A stretch of DNA of 64,000 bases from Neorhizobium sp. (GTDB lineage: Bacteria > Pseudomonadota > Alphaproteobacteria > Rhizobiales > Rhizobiaceae): NCBI GenBank assembly GCA_028283725.1, contig JAPWKC010000004.1, positions 1 to 64,000 of the forward strand, given 5' to 3'. Below, in pieces: positions 25,804-33,811 of the stretch. The number at the start of each line of letters is the position of its first letter. Within the stretch, counting starts at the first letter, position 1. The notes under the pieces are model-generated. The model was not told where the DNA came from and ran no database searches. It worked only from the letters and a program-made list of their open reading frames with translations. Made by a program: the position numbers and the translations under genes.

Positions 25804-26535
25804 AATCCCGCATTGAGCAAAATCGTCGTGCGCTATCTTTCAACGGAATTTCATTCTGGGTAACCAAAATGAAAAGAGCGCTTCCTATTACGAAATAGGG
25901 CCATTCATATGAATTGGGCGCGCTACGGGTCTGTAGGCATCAGGGGGGGGATGTCTGACTTCACATTTGGGGGAGGCTGAAAGCAGAGTAGCCCATTCAT
26001 CGTCTAATGCCAGACCATGAAGGGCCACCCTAGCCTAGCGGAAGGCTACCAGGCCCTGCCGTTTGTCAGGGTAAAATTACCCTGACAAGTTCACCCGCTC
26101 AACGATTTAAGCGTTTCCGAAAATAGAGATTTGTTGCTGAAGCATCGCGGCTCGACTCTAGCGAGGACGAGAGCCGAGCCGCTTGCCCCCGAGCGTGCGT
26201 CCCCCGGTGACCGAGTACCACACTCGCTGATCTGGTACGTAAATTCAACCTCAGGATGATAACGGCGTCTCTTTGCCTCAGGGCAGGCGCCATACCAACG
26301 AGGATTAGGGCGACCCGGCTCAGGCTTGCAAGTCACAGCACCGGGTCGCTTGCCACTAACGAGTGGAGTGGTCGTGGCGGCTTAGCGTCCCAGAACTGAT
26401 CGTTAAATGCAAGCAGGGGTAGGGGCGACCCGGCGGCATGTCCCCACACGCGCCGGGTCTATAGCCGTCCACCCTCGTAGCAGTCAGCGGCTCACCTTAG
26501 CCATTCAGACACCTTAATCAACCAAGGAACACCTC
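25804..26535. other. 732-bp gap without a convincing gene, rich in hairpins
   Basis: Holds the upstream region of the alpha/beta-hydrolase gene, a small dyad CCTATT/AATAGG at 25884-25899, a 26-bp palindrome at 26063-26088, and two hairpins built on the same sequence: GCGACCCGG (26310-26318) with CCGGGTCGC (26341-26349), and GACCCGGCG (26427-26435) with CGCCGGGTC (26451-26459). A minus-strand frame at 26091-26336 has no family or ribosome site. The repeated stems could belong to a structured RNA. Confidence 0.5.
26063..26088. repeat. 26-bp near-perfect palindrome
   Basis: TTGTCAGGGTAA is exactly mirrored by TTACCCTGACAA around AA. No T-run follows, so it is not a standard terminator; an operator or recombination site is more likely. 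Confidence 0.55.
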
Positions 26536-27274
26536 ATGCGTCTCTCTGCTTCAGGGGCCGCCGACATTCGGCTGCACGAAGGATTCGTCGATCATTGGTA
26601 TCTCGATGCAACCGGAACTCCGACGATCGGGACCGGCTTCACGTGGGGATCGGCTGCGTTCCGCTCCTGGTGGGCGAAATACCGGGCAGGGCAGGCGTTC
26701 GCGAAGGGCGCTGCCATGACCCGCGCTGAATCCGACACCGTGCTTATGCTGGTCAGCGACGAGGAATACGGCGCCAAGGTCAACAAGTTCCTCGGCAAGG
26801 ACGTGCCCCAGAACGTGTTCGACGCCGATGTGTCCGTCGTCTTCAACTGCGGTACCGGCGCGCTGGCGTGGGGCTGGGGACAGAAGATGAAGGCGGGCGA
26901 CTATCCCGGATCGGCGGCGCTTCTTCGGAATACGGCTGTGACGTCGAAGGGGTTCGTCTCGCCGGCCTCGTCGCGCGTCGCAAGGATGAAGCGATCCTTC
27001 TCTCGACCGGCAAGTATGCCAGCGGCGGTCAGGTCTCCATGCCCTCGGTCTACGACGAGGCTATGCGCGACGGCATGCTGGTGCGCAGCGAGCGCGGCGC
27101 ATCCGTCATGGATCTCCAGACCCGCTTCTTGCCGCCGGCTACGCGCCCGGCAAGCCCGACGGCATCTTCGGCTACGGCACGGAAGCCGCTGTCCTCGCGT
27201 TCCAGCGCGATCGGAAAATCACGGCCGACGGGAAGGCGGGTCCTAAGACCTTGGCCCTCCTGAAGGCAGCCTAA
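26536..27274 (+). pseudogene. Endolysin (GH24 muramidase + peptidoglycan-binding domain), two frameshifts
   Basis: The N-terminal catalytic domain has the GH24 triad spacing E15-x8-D24-x5-T30 (L-H-E-G-F, Y-L-D-A-T, T-P-T-I-G-T-G). The frame breaks first after T-S-K-G at about 26949-26952 (four G where five would restore G-V-R-L-A-G-L-V-A-R-R-K-D-E-A), and again after D-L-Q-T-R at about 27126, where the third frame gives L-A-A-G-Y-A-P-G-K-P-D-G-I-F-G-Y-G-T and A-V-L-A-F-Q-R-D, a peptidoglycan-binding domain ending at TAA 27274. Each is a one-base deletion. As read, the 236-residue product keeps the triad but loses half of the enzyme, so lysis is likely defective. Confidence 0.8.
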
Positions 27275-27302
27275 CCTCCACCTCCCAACAAGGACAATTT
27301 CC

Positions 27303-27692
27303 ATGATGAAGAACATGGTGGCAATCGCCGCCGTGGCGCTCTCCCTATCGGCCTGCGCCAAGCTCACCACCGTCTACGAGGCTGCGACATCCTCGAATGT
27401 CCCGGCCAAGACCATCTATGTCGCGGCCAACGCCTTCAACGTCGTGAAGACTACGGCGACTGGCTACATCCAGTATTGCACCCCGAACCCGACGCCGGCC
27501 GGCTGCAACGATGATGCGATCGAGAACAAGATCATCCCGGCCATCGACAAGGGCACGACGGCCCGCAACACGCTCACCGCGTTCATCAAGGATCATCCCG
27601 GCGAGCTTGGCGACAAGGGCGTCTATGACGGCCTCGTGGCTGCGACATCCAGCCTTCAGACCCTCCTCGCCACCTACGACAAGCGCAACTAA
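27303..27692 (+). CDS. Small lipoprotein in the lysis cassette
   Basis: 129 residues with a lipoprotein signal peptide (lipobox L-S-A-C at residues 16-19). The mature protein is helical with two later cysteines (Q-Y-C-T-P, A-G-C-N-D). It sits between the endolysin and the membrane genes; an outer-membrane-linked spanin-like role is possible, but the protein lacks an obvious family. Confidence 0.6.
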   Translation: MMKNMVAIAAVALSLSACAKLTTVYEAATSSNVPAKTIYVAANAFNVVKTTATGYIQYCTPNPTPAGCNDDAIENKIIPAIDKGTTARNTLTAFIKDHPGELGDKGVYDGLVAATSSLQTLLATYDKRN

Positions 27693-27704
27693 GGAGCCGC
27701 CCAG

Positions 27705-28118
27705 ATGGAAAGCGCAATCCTCATCGTTCTTCAGTACGTCCAGACATCGCTCCCGCTGATCGGCGTCAACAGTTCGGCCATCAATCAGATCCTGACGATG
27801 CTGATCTCGCTCATGCCGATCATCGTCAATCTGGGTCCGGTCGTCATCAATTCTGCGAACAACATCATCACGGCGCTTCAATCGAGTTCGGACCTCACCG
27901 ACGATCAGATCTCGACCCTGGCGGCGCTGTCTGCCGAACTCGATACGGCTTATGAGGCTTCGGTGATGGCCTATCTGGCTTCGAAGAAGGTGACGCCTGC
28001 CGCCACAGCCAGCACTACGACTGATACGACCGAGCCTGCCGCCGAAGAGCCGGTAGCGACACAGGTGACTGCCAGTCCAGTCTCTGTCCCTGCCGTCGCT
28101 ATCGACGGAGCCGTCTAA
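27705..28118 (+). CDS. Membrane-associated phage protein of unknown function
   Basis: 137 residues. Hydrophobic stretches at about 2-20 and 25-50 (A-I-N-Q-I-L-T-M-L-I-S-L-M-P-I-I-V-N-L) suggest membrane association, followed by a Thr/Ala/Glu-rich disordered tail. One base before the holin-like gene. Probably part of the lysis unit. Confidence 0.55.
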   Translation: MESAILIVLQYVQTSLPLIGVNSSAINQILTMLISLMPIIVNLGPVVINSANNIITALQSSSDLTDDQISTLAALSAELDTAYEASVMAYLASKKVTPAATASTTTDTTEPAAEEPVATQVTASPVSVPAVAIDGAV

Positions 28119-28119
28119 G

Positions 28120-28473
28120 ATGGCCGCCGATAAGAAGCTCGAGGCGAAGATCTCTTCGGCCGTCGCGACCGCTGTTGCTGATCCCACCGTGCCCGCTCAA
28201 CCCGCCGCCATCCCGGCCATCGTCTCGGCGGTGGTCACGCTGGTGCCGGAAATCCTCAATGCGACCAACAAGGAAGCCTTCTACCAGAGCCGTATCTTCT
28301 GGTCGCAGATCCTCGCGCTGGTCTCGGCCATCCTGATGCTGTTCGGCGTTTCCTTCACCGCCGATACCCAGAGCCAGATCCTGTCGGTCCTCATGCCGAT
28401 GATCCCGCTCGGCTTCAGTATCGGATACGCGCTCTACGGCCGGTTCTTCGCGAAAAAGCCACTGGGCCAGTAA
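28120..28473 (+). CDS. Probable holin
   Basis: 117 residues with a soluble Ala-rich N-terminus, two transmembrane helices (about 66-83, S-Q-I-L-A-L-V-S-A-I-L-M-L-F-G-V; and 90-107, I-L-S-V-L-M-P-M-I-P-L-G-F-S-I) and a short basic end (F-F-A-K-K-P-L-G-Q). Size, topology and place after the endolysin fit a class II holin. Confidence 0.65.
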   Translation: MAADKKLEAKISSAVATAVADPTVPAQPAAIPAIVSAVVTLVPEILNATNKEAFYQSRIFWSQILALVSAILMLFGVSFTADTQSQILSVLMPMIPLGFSIGYALYGRFFAKKPLGQ

Positions 28474-28509
28474 CCACCTCCCACATCTCAATCTGAAAGG
28501 ACGTCGCTC

Positions 28510-28836
28510 ATGGCATTGGCGGCAATGGAAATCTTTGCGTCTGAAGCTGTTCAGGTCAACGGTAACGGCTCGGCGCTTCCCACCAACGTGAAGCTCTCGG
28601 CAAGCATGGCCTCTGCGGGGGCGGCGTTCCAGATCCCGGCCCAGATGACGGGCAGGGTGCTTGTTCGCGCGCTGGCAAAGGCGGATTCGTTCGTGGCCAC
28701 GGGCTCGACCTCGGCGGAGGCCGTAACCAACTCGACGACGGCCGGCAACCCGCGCCAGGCCATCTCGATTTCGGCCTCTCCATACTACGACTTCTACGCC
28801 AATCCCGGCGAGTGGGTTGCCTGGAGCGTCGCATAA
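28510..28836 (+). CDS. Small protein preceding the GDSL esterase
   Basis: 108 residues, AAAGGACG upstream. Ala/Ser-rich, beta-prone sequence ending in a Tyr/Trp cluster (Y-Y-D-F-Y-A-N-P-G-E-W-V-A-W-S-V-A), as in virion decoration or fibre-base proteins. Its stop overlaps the next start by one base (TAATG), so it is coupled to the fibre-like esterase. Function unknown. Confidence 0.6.
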   Translation: MALAAMEIFASEAVQVNGNGSALPTNVKLSASMASAGAAFQIPAQMTGRVLVRALAKADSFVATGSTSAEAVTNSTTAGNPRQAISISASPYYDFYANPGEWVAWSVA

Positions 28837-30389
28837 TGCCGGGTCTTTCTCTGTCGACTACTCGGCTGAAGGGGCTTCGGCGCAGCCTCACCACGCTCGG
28901 AGCCATTAACAAGGGCGGTGGAGTGCCGGGCTTCGTAATCCCCGATGCTGTTTACCTCCCAAGCGTCGGATCGACGCCTGTCGTGGCGGTAGGCGCTCGC
29001 CGTGTCGTCACCGCTTATTCCGGGCCTATCCTTCAGGTCCAGCGCGCCAGCGACAATGCGACCATGGACGTGCCGCAGGATGCCAAGGGGGTGCCCGATA
29101 CGGCGTCTGTCGTCTCATGGGCCGCCGGATCGCAGACGCGCGTCAGGACTTGGTATGACCAGTCTGGCGCGGCTCGGCATCTGACCACCACCATATGGGC
29201 TGAGATGCCAATCTACGACGCTGCCGGCATCCGCGGGCAGGCGGCAGCGCACAATGCGTTCAAGGCCATGATGTTCGACGGCTGGCTCGACGTTCCATCG
29301 GGCAACGTCCGCAGGCCAAAGCGCCTGACGATCCCGACCAGCGTCACGTTCGAACTCCAGAACCATACAATGTTCATGGTGATCGATCCGAAGTCAGCCA
29401 TCTACAACGATGTCTATTATGGCCTGAAGAACTCTTCAGGCGCGCAGAGAACGGCACTCGGCACGGCGACCGCCCTTGCCGGGATCTATGCATCCAATTC
29501 GCCGTCAAACACCGTCGGCAATCTGCGCGCTCGGCAGAACTACCAAGCCCTCGGCGTTGCCTCAGGCGTATCGAGCTTCAAGTTCCACCAGGACGGAACG
29601 ATCTTCACCGCTTCGAACAGCAAGTGGCAGGAGACGATGACGGGCGGCTTGCTCGGGGATGACGTAAGCGGGTCTCTGGATTTTCTGAGCGAGGATAACT
29701 TTCTCGCCTTTGTGATCTATCCGACGGCGCTCACGGACGCGAATGCGTCTCTCGTGCGGGATGCCTTGAACGCCACCTTCGGCTTGCCCACCGCCTTCAC
29801 CTCGGTTGTCGTGCAGGTCGGTGACAGCATCAAATATGGCCCTACGGTCATCGAGAGCTTGGAAGGCAGGACAGATACCCGCCTAATTCGTCCCTCGCTC
29901 AAGGGGACGCCCGCGATCTACAACATGGGCTTGTCCAGCCAGTTGCTTTCAGGTTCCGGGCAGCTTGCCGCTAACGCATCAACGCGGGAAGACCTGCTGA
30001 TCGCAGCCAGCACGGGCTTTTCGAAGCGGGTTCTCGATATCGAGATCGGCACAAACGACATCGGCGCCGGCGCGACTGGAGCGACCGTCTATTCAGCCAT
30101 GGCAACCTATGTCTCCGGCCGTCGATCGGCTGGAGCTACGCATATCATCCTCCGCACGCTTCTACCCCGCAGCGGAAGCTATACGGCCGAAATCAATGCC
30201 TATAATGCGCTGGTACGGGCAAACTCGATTGGTGCTGATGCGATCGCCGACGTGGCCGCGCATCCGGTCATGGGCCTTCAGGCGAGCGTGTCGGACCTGG
30301 CGCTATATCAGGACGGCCTTCATCCAACCGGATACGGCTACTCGCTATTTGCCCCGATAGTCGCTGCTGCGATCAATTCGGTCCTCTGA
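28836..30389 (+). CDS. Fibre-like protein: arabinofuranosidase-B-type lectin domain + GDSL/SGNH esterase
   Basis: 517 residues from ATG 28836 (coupled start; an upstream frame would begin within the previous gene). Residues about 45-290 match the concanavalin-like domain annotated from alpha-L-arabinofuranosidase B and common in phage tail proteins (A-Y-S-G-P-I-L-Q-V-Q-R-A-S-D-N, T-W-Y-D-Q-S-G). Residues about 325-515 are an SGNH esterase: G-D-S331, G-T-N407-D and D493-G-L-H496. A tail protein that removes acyl groups from capsule or exopolysaccharide is the likely role. It lies downstream of the lysis genes, as a second receptor-binding cassette. Confidence 0.75.
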   Translation: MPGLSLSTTRLKGLRRSLTTLGAINKGGGVPGFVIPDAVYLPSVGSTPVVAVGARRVVTAYSGPILQVQRASDNATMDVPQDAKGVPDTASVVSWAAGSQTRVRTWYDQSGAARHLTTTIWAEMPIYDAAGIRGQAAAHNAFKAMMFDGWLDVPSGNVRRPKRLTIPTSVTFELQNHTMFMVIDPKSAIYNDVYYGLKNSSGAQRTALGTATALAGIYASNSPSNTVGNLRARQNYQALGVASGVSSFKFHQDGTIFTASNSKWQETMTGGLLGDDVSGSLDFLSEDNFLAFVIYPTALTDANASLVRDALNATFGLPTAFTSVVVQVGDSIKYGPTVIESLEGRTDTRLIRPSLKGTPAIYNMGLSSQLLSGSGQLAANASTREDLLIAASTGFSKRVLDIEIGTNDIGAGATGATVYSAMATYVSGRRSAGATHIILRTLLPRSGSYTAEINAYNALVRANSIGADAIADVAAHPVMGLQASVSDLALYQDGLHPTGYGYSLFAPIVAAAINSVL

Positions 30390-30538
30390 CACGACACCGC
30401 CTAAAATCTTCTGGCCCGGTGGGTGCGCGCAAACACTATGTGACGCGACATTTCCAGCGCTGCAACATGAAAATTGCTTATATTTCTAAGATATGTTTTA
30501 TAAGTGGAATACGATTGGTGTTCCGAAAGTTTTTAGTC

Positions 30539-30724
30539 ATGGAATTGAGTAAGCTTGCCCTTCATCTTCAGAGGCTTCGCGCAGCCAAACAGAAGACACA
30601 AAATCATAGTTTACCGCGATCAGCGAGGGTTGACGCTACGATCAAACGGCTACTAGAGGCAGGAGAGAAATCCGATCTAGACCAGTTATCGCGTTATTTG
30701 AGAGGTGATATTAGAGATCACTAA
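30539..30724 (+). CDS. Small charged protein of unknown function
   Basis: 61 residues from ATG 30539 (M-E-L-S-K-L-A-L-H-L-Q-R-L-R-A-A-K); a longer frame starts at 30419 with no better site. Lys/Arg/Leu rich and helical. It is in AT-rich DNA unlike the genes before it; TTGCTT (30474-30479) and TATAAG (30499-30504) upstream resemble a promoter with 19-base spacing. Function unknown. Confidence 0.45.
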   Translation: MELSKLALHLQRLRAAKQKTQNHSLPRSARVDATIKRLLEAGEKSDLDQLSRYLRGDIRDH

Positions 30725-30982
30725 AGTTGTTATTTTCACCGCGAACGGTTATAGCACGAATCGCTAATAGATCATTGGTTATACGATTAACCATAAAATC
30801 GGGCGGGTGAATGAAAGTAGAACAAAGTATGATCAGATTTTTACGTAAAGGGACATCGCGCCGCTTCAGTTAGCGCGACGAGAAAGGCTTTGACGAGGCA
30901 ATCTCGGAGGACGACAAGCCACCCTCTGTCCGCAACGGCGGTAAAACATCTGATCGGCAGAAACACAAGCGATACGGCGGAC

Positions 30983-31014
30983 AAAAAAAGACCCTCACTT
31001 ACTTGGGTGAGGGT
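30983..31014 (-). terminator. Rho-independent terminator for a minus-strand transcript
   Basis: ACCCTCAC (30991-30998) pairs with GTGAGGGT (31007-31014), and the A-run at 30983-30989 becomes a seven-U tail for leftward transcription. No minus-strand gene lies immediately to the right, so the transcript it ends is unidentified. Confidence 0.65.
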
Positions 31015-31477
31015 ACTGAGAGGCCACTGGAGTGTGGTCTTCCACGCTACCACATATTAGTGGTTGCGCAACAGGTGCGATATCGACACCAACTGGCAGC
31101 GGTTTTCCTTCGGTGCCGACCACCGCGAACTAACCTAATGGGTAGGCGACCCACAAGCCCCCCACGGTGCCAATGGATCGCCTTCGCCACCGACCTTGTA
31201 ATGGGGGAGGTGGCGATTAACCGATTAATTGTCATTTATTCGCTAACGAAGCAACGCGACGGTTCGTCGCTACCTCGGTTCTTCTGAAGCAGATCGGTTC
31301 ACACCCAGAACTCATTGCTCGACGAGATGTCTCGCCAGTTATCCGGCCTTCTGGACATTACCCAGAAGGCTGATCATCATCTAAACCTCCGTTTTCATGA
31401 CGCTGCGAGTAGGCGTCCATGAAGGCGACGCCGCAAGGTGTGAATCTACACCCCTCCCGGCGGTGGAGAGTTTTATG

Positions 31478-31502
31478 GGCCGTCCGTCTGGGCGGCCTTT
31501 TT
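31478..31502 (+). terminator. Rho-independent terminator, rightward
   Basis: GGCCGTCC (31478-31485) pairs with GGGCGGCC (31490-31497, one G-U) around GTCT, followed by TTTTT. It would end a rightward transcript that has no clear protein gene just upstream. Confidence 0.65.
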
Positions 31503-31581
31503 CATTGGTAGCGCATCACAGCCGACGAAGGGCGACGGGACGAATGGCATCTGAAATTCATCGCAGGGCGGAACGAGGGGA

Positions 31582-31899
31582 ATGAATGCAATGATCCCGA
31601 ACCCGGATATCCCCCAGAGAATGCCTGACTTGCCGGAGGAGACGAGGCGTTTTCTTGCCAGCGTCCGGCCTGAAGAACTCCCCAACCTCGAGCTATGGGT
31701 GACCATGCGCGAGGACGAGCGAAAGGCGATGGAATACATCGTCAAAAACTTCAGCAAGGAAGACTTCGAGATCATCAACGAGAGCCTCGAAAACCTCCGC
31801 ACCATGAAGCGGGCCGGGAAATTTGCGTTCTGGCTCTTCGGCTTTATCGGGGCAGGGGCGGCGGCTGCAGTCTATGTGAAGGGTTGGATCTGGCGATGA
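31582..31899 (+). CDS. Small membrane protein of unknown function
   Basis: 105 residues. An acidic helical N-terminal domain (E-E-T-R-R-F-L-A-S-V-R-P-E-E-L-P, E-Y-I-V-K-N-F-S-K-E-D-F) is followed by one transmembrane helix at about 80-102 (F-A-F-W-L-F-G-F-I-G-A-G-A-A-A-A-V). Coupled to the next gene by ATGA overlap. Pairs like this occur in rhizobial prophages; role unknown. Confidence 0.6.
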   Translation: MNAMIPNPDIPQRMPDLPEETRRFLASVRPEELPNLELWVTMREDERKAMEYIVKNFSKEDFEIINESLENLRTMKRAGKFAFWLFGFIGAGAAAAVYVKGWIWR

Positions 31900-32378
31900 A
31901 GGCAATCAAAAGCATCATCACAGTCGGCGTCCTGCTGGCGGCGTTCTACGGCAGCTTCAGCTTCGTTTCTGCTCTGATCGATCGAGACCCGCCTATTGCC
32001 TATGAGGGCGCAAGGGCTATCGAGGAGAACGTCCAGCGCGGATCGTCGATCGATGTCGAGTTCCGCGTTTTCCGCACCAGGATCTGCGATCAGACCGTGC
32101 GGCGGTACCTGACGGATTCGGAGGGCGTGAAGCACGCCATTCCGAGCTATACCGTCGGCATCCAAATGCTGGCGGGGAGGGAGACCTATCAGCGTTCCAT
32201 CACGATCCCTACGGCGGCCTCGTTGGGACCTGCCAGCTATCAAGTTGTCATCGATTATTCCTGCAATCCGTTGCAGACGATATTCAGCTCGATACGGGTG
32301 GTGTCTCCGCCGATAACCTTCAACATCCTGCCGGAGAGCGGCTTGCTTGTGGTGCCGAAGGAAGACAGTGACGGCTAA
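31896..32378 (+). CDS. Membrane-anchored / exported protein of unknown function
   Basis: 160 residues from ATG 31896 (overlapping the previous stop; a longer frame starts inside the upstream gene). An N-terminal anchor (I-I-T-V-G-V-L-L-A-A-F-Y-G-S-F) precedes a beta-rich domain with two cysteines (R-I-C-D-Q-T, Y-S-C-N-P-L). Partner of the preceding membrane protein. Ends before a bidirectional terminator. Confidence 0.6.
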   Translation: MKAIKSIITVGVLLAAFYGSFSFVSALIDRDPPIAYEGARAIEENVQRGSSIDVEFRVFRTRICDQTVRRYLTDSEGVKHAIPSYTVGIQMLAGRETYQRSITIPTAASLGPASYQVVIDYSCNPLQTIFSSIRVVSPPITFNILPESGLLVVPKEDSDG

Positions 32379-32435
32379 CTCTTCCTCTGGCCCGATTTCT
32401 GGGCGCAATGAACTGTGCCGAGAGTAAAGCGCAAA

Positions 32436-32461
32436 ACAAAGCCCGCCGGAGCGGGCTTTGT
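32436..32461. terminator. Bidirectional terminator
   Basis: ACAAAGCCCGC (32436-32446) pairs with GCGGGCTTTGT (32451-32461) around CGGA. It lies between convergent transcripts: the membrane gene pair on the plus strand and the toxin-antitoxin operon on the minus strand. Confidence 0.7.
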
Positions 32462-32485
32462 TCTAATGTCATCGGGTTGACAGCG

Positions 32486-33001
32486 TCATGCAAAGATCCT
32501 CTGTTTCTCCCAAACATGATTTGTCTGGGCGAACAGGACGTCATCGCTAGGCGGGGCGTCCCTTTCAACCAGTTTCCCAATAGTATCGAGAAGTCTAGAC
32601 AGAACTTTCGCTCCCTCTGGTTGCGCTACGGGGCAGCCAAAGAAAAGAACTCGGAAAGCTACGTCTGCAGCGCCGGAAAGGTTCGTTTTCCCCTTTTCCC
32701 ATCGGGCTACTGTCTGATCTTCAACACGCAAGAGGCTCGCCACCTCTGCCTGCGTCATATCCATTAGGCCGCGCAGGAAGCGCACTTCCTGCGCAGAGAG
32801 AAGTTTCTTGTTGGTGACAAGATTTAGGCCAATGGCTTTCCAGAGTTCATCAACAGAATCTACGGATACGTATTCGTCGCCGTCAACTTCCTCAATTGTG
32901 TAACCATTCATGAGGTAAATGTTATCAAGACCGCATTCTTTGTAGTGGTACGGTCTCGCAGCCGGCGCATCATCACCACAAAAAAAGGTTTCTCGCTTCA
33001 T
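32486..33001 (-). CDS. HTH antitoxin (XRE/MqsA-like)
   Basis: 171 residues from ATG 33001, which overlaps the toxin stop (ATGA). N-terminal part with C-G-D-D and Y-K-E-C-G-L-D-N-I-Y-L-M-N-G-Y, then S-A-Q-E-V-R-F-L-R-G-L-M-D-M-T-Q-A-E-V-A and R-V-E-D-Q-T-V-A-R-W-E-K-G, a classic helix-turn-helix of the MqsA/XRE type. Expected to neutralise the DUF4258 toxin and repress the operon at the tandem palindromes upstream. Toxin-first order is typical of this type. Confidence 0.75.
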   Translation of the reverse strand: MKRETFFCGDDAPAARPYHYKECGLDNIYLMNGYTIEEVDGDEYVSVDSVDELWKAIGLNLVTNKKLLSAQEVRFLRGLMDMTQAEVASLLRVEDQTVARWEKGKTNLSGAADVAFRVLFFGCPVAQPEGAKVLSRLLDTIGKLVERDAPPSDDVLFAQTNHVWEKQRIFA

Positions 33002-33351
33002 AGGTCTTCCCATTCTACAGTTTTGATGAATAAGCGCTGGCAGTTGATCACGACAGTGACAACGCCAACCTCCCTTCTGCCCTTCATCTGTTTAGTCATC
33101 TTCACTTTCCACTCGCCGGGGTTTCTCCCGGCTTCGACTTCCCCTTTAATGAAGCCTGTTCTGAGCACCTCGAACATCATCCGATCGGTGATGTCGCGCC
33201 AGTCCATGCGACTTTCAGCATGGGTCTCGTATGTGATCGCTTTCCACCTAACATTTCGCGAGTCGTTGGCCAAAGATCTCACGACCTTTTCCATTTCTGA
33301 TACGCGCGGTTTAAACGGCACGACGACTGGCTGGGGCTCATCTTTCTTCAT
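32998..33351 (-). CDS. DUF4258-family toxin
   Basis: Start placed at ATG 33351 (117 residues); ATG 33363 would add four residues, but the -10 box ends at 33359, which would put the transcript start at about 33352. The core W-K-A-I-T-Y-E-T-H-A-E-S-R-M-D-W-R-D-I-T-D-R-M and K-V-K-M-T-K ... V-V-T-V-V-I matches the DUF4258 fold (BrnT/RelE-like RNase toxins). It overlaps the antitoxin by four bases. If transcribed as predicted the mRNA is leaderless. Confidence 0.75.
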   Translation of the reverse strand: MKKDEPQPVVVPFKPRVSEMEKVVRSLANDSRNVRWKAITYETHAESRMDWRDITDRMMFEVLRTGFIKGEVEAGRNPGEWKVKMTKQMKGRREVGVVTVVINCQRLFIKTVEWEDL

Positions 33352-33355
33352 AACT

Positions 33356-33395
33356 CCTATCATAGTGATAGGTTCCTGCCTGTCAATATGATAGG
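33356..33395 (-). promoter_or_regulatory. Toxin-antitoxin promoter with two tandem 17-bp operators
   Basis: CCTATCA-TAG-TGATAGG (33356-33372) is a perfect 7-3-7 dyad; a second, CCTGTCA-ATA-TGATAGG (33379-33395), differs at one position. On the minus strand TTGACA (33381-33386) and TATGAT (33359-33364) make a promoter with 16-base spacing. One operator covers the -10, the other the -35, so the HTH antitoxin can block RNA polymerase at both. Centres are 23 bases apart. Confidence 0.75.
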
Positions 33396-33486
33396 CAGAC
33401 GTTAAAAAACAACTTACAAATCGTTAATTATTTGTGACTTCGGCGCAACATGTGGGTGCGCTCATTGTCTACAGCGGCGACGACCG

Positions 33487-33714
33487 TTAACGCGGCTGCC
33501 AGTGCTCCTTCTCCCATCTTTGGTGAGGTAGGAGGCGATTGTTGAAAGCCGAACCGCCAGCGCCTGCCGACCAAAGGAATTCGTTCTCGTGGGTGTGGGT
33601 GGTCAGGTCTCGCATGATTCGGCCGATGTAGAGGTCGCCGTCATAGGCGATGTAATCCTCATGGCCTTCACCGGGCCATGTCAGCGCCCATCGGTATTTC
33701 TTCTGCCAATCCAA
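33487..33714 (-). CDS. Small conserved phage protein
   Basis: 75 residues, TTG start at 33714. Y-R-W-A-L-T-W-P, D-Y-I-A-Y-D-G-D-L-Y-I-G-R-I and H-E-N-E-F-L-W-S-A-G are a pattern I know from small proteins of rhizobial prophages. It overlaps the preceding gene by 47 bases. Function unknown. Confidence 0.55.
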   Translation of the reverse strand: MDWQKKYRWALTWPGEGHEDYIAYDGDLYIGRIMRDLTTHTHENEFLWSAGAGGSAFNNRLLPHQRWEKEHWQPR

Positions 33715-33811
33715 ATGTCAGCGCTCTGACACACCCTTCCGTGCAACAGTAGTGATTGACATGGATGGCCGCGCCAGCGGTCTCGGATCTGCTCTCTGGA
33801 CTGAGGCTCAT
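33668..33811 (-). CDS. Small Cys-containing protein of unknown function
   Basis: 47 residues from ATG 33811, overlapping the upstream stop (ATGA). H-V-N-H-Y-C-C-T-E-G-C contains a possible metal-binding Cys/His cluster. The ATGA overlap is the main support for a real gene. Function unknown. Confidence 0.45.
   Translation of the reverse strand: MSLSPESRSETAGAAIHVNHYCCTEGCVRALTFGLAEEIPMGADMAR

Larger units (their letters stand above)
30725..31581. other. 857-bp AT-rich region with opposed terminators, no clear gene
   Basis: No convincing protein gene. It contains a strong terminator reading leftward (30983-31014) and one reading rightward (31478-31502). These imply two transcripts, one on each strand, ending within or leaving this region, and so possible small RNAs between 31015 and 31477. 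Several other dyads occur, for example around 31350. Confidence 0.45.

Noticed and set aside
26063-26088. Palindrome as a transcription terminator
   Set aside because: No T-run on either side and only two bases in the loop.
26091-26336. 81-codon minus-strand frame in the gap before the endolysin
   Set aside because: No ribosome site, no family, and it covers hairpin sequences.
26868-27263. Independent gene overlapping the endolysin
   Set aside because: It is the middle piece of the frameshifted endolysin.
30841-31053. 70-codon minus-strand frame
   Set aside because: It runs through the terminator hairpin at 30983-31014.
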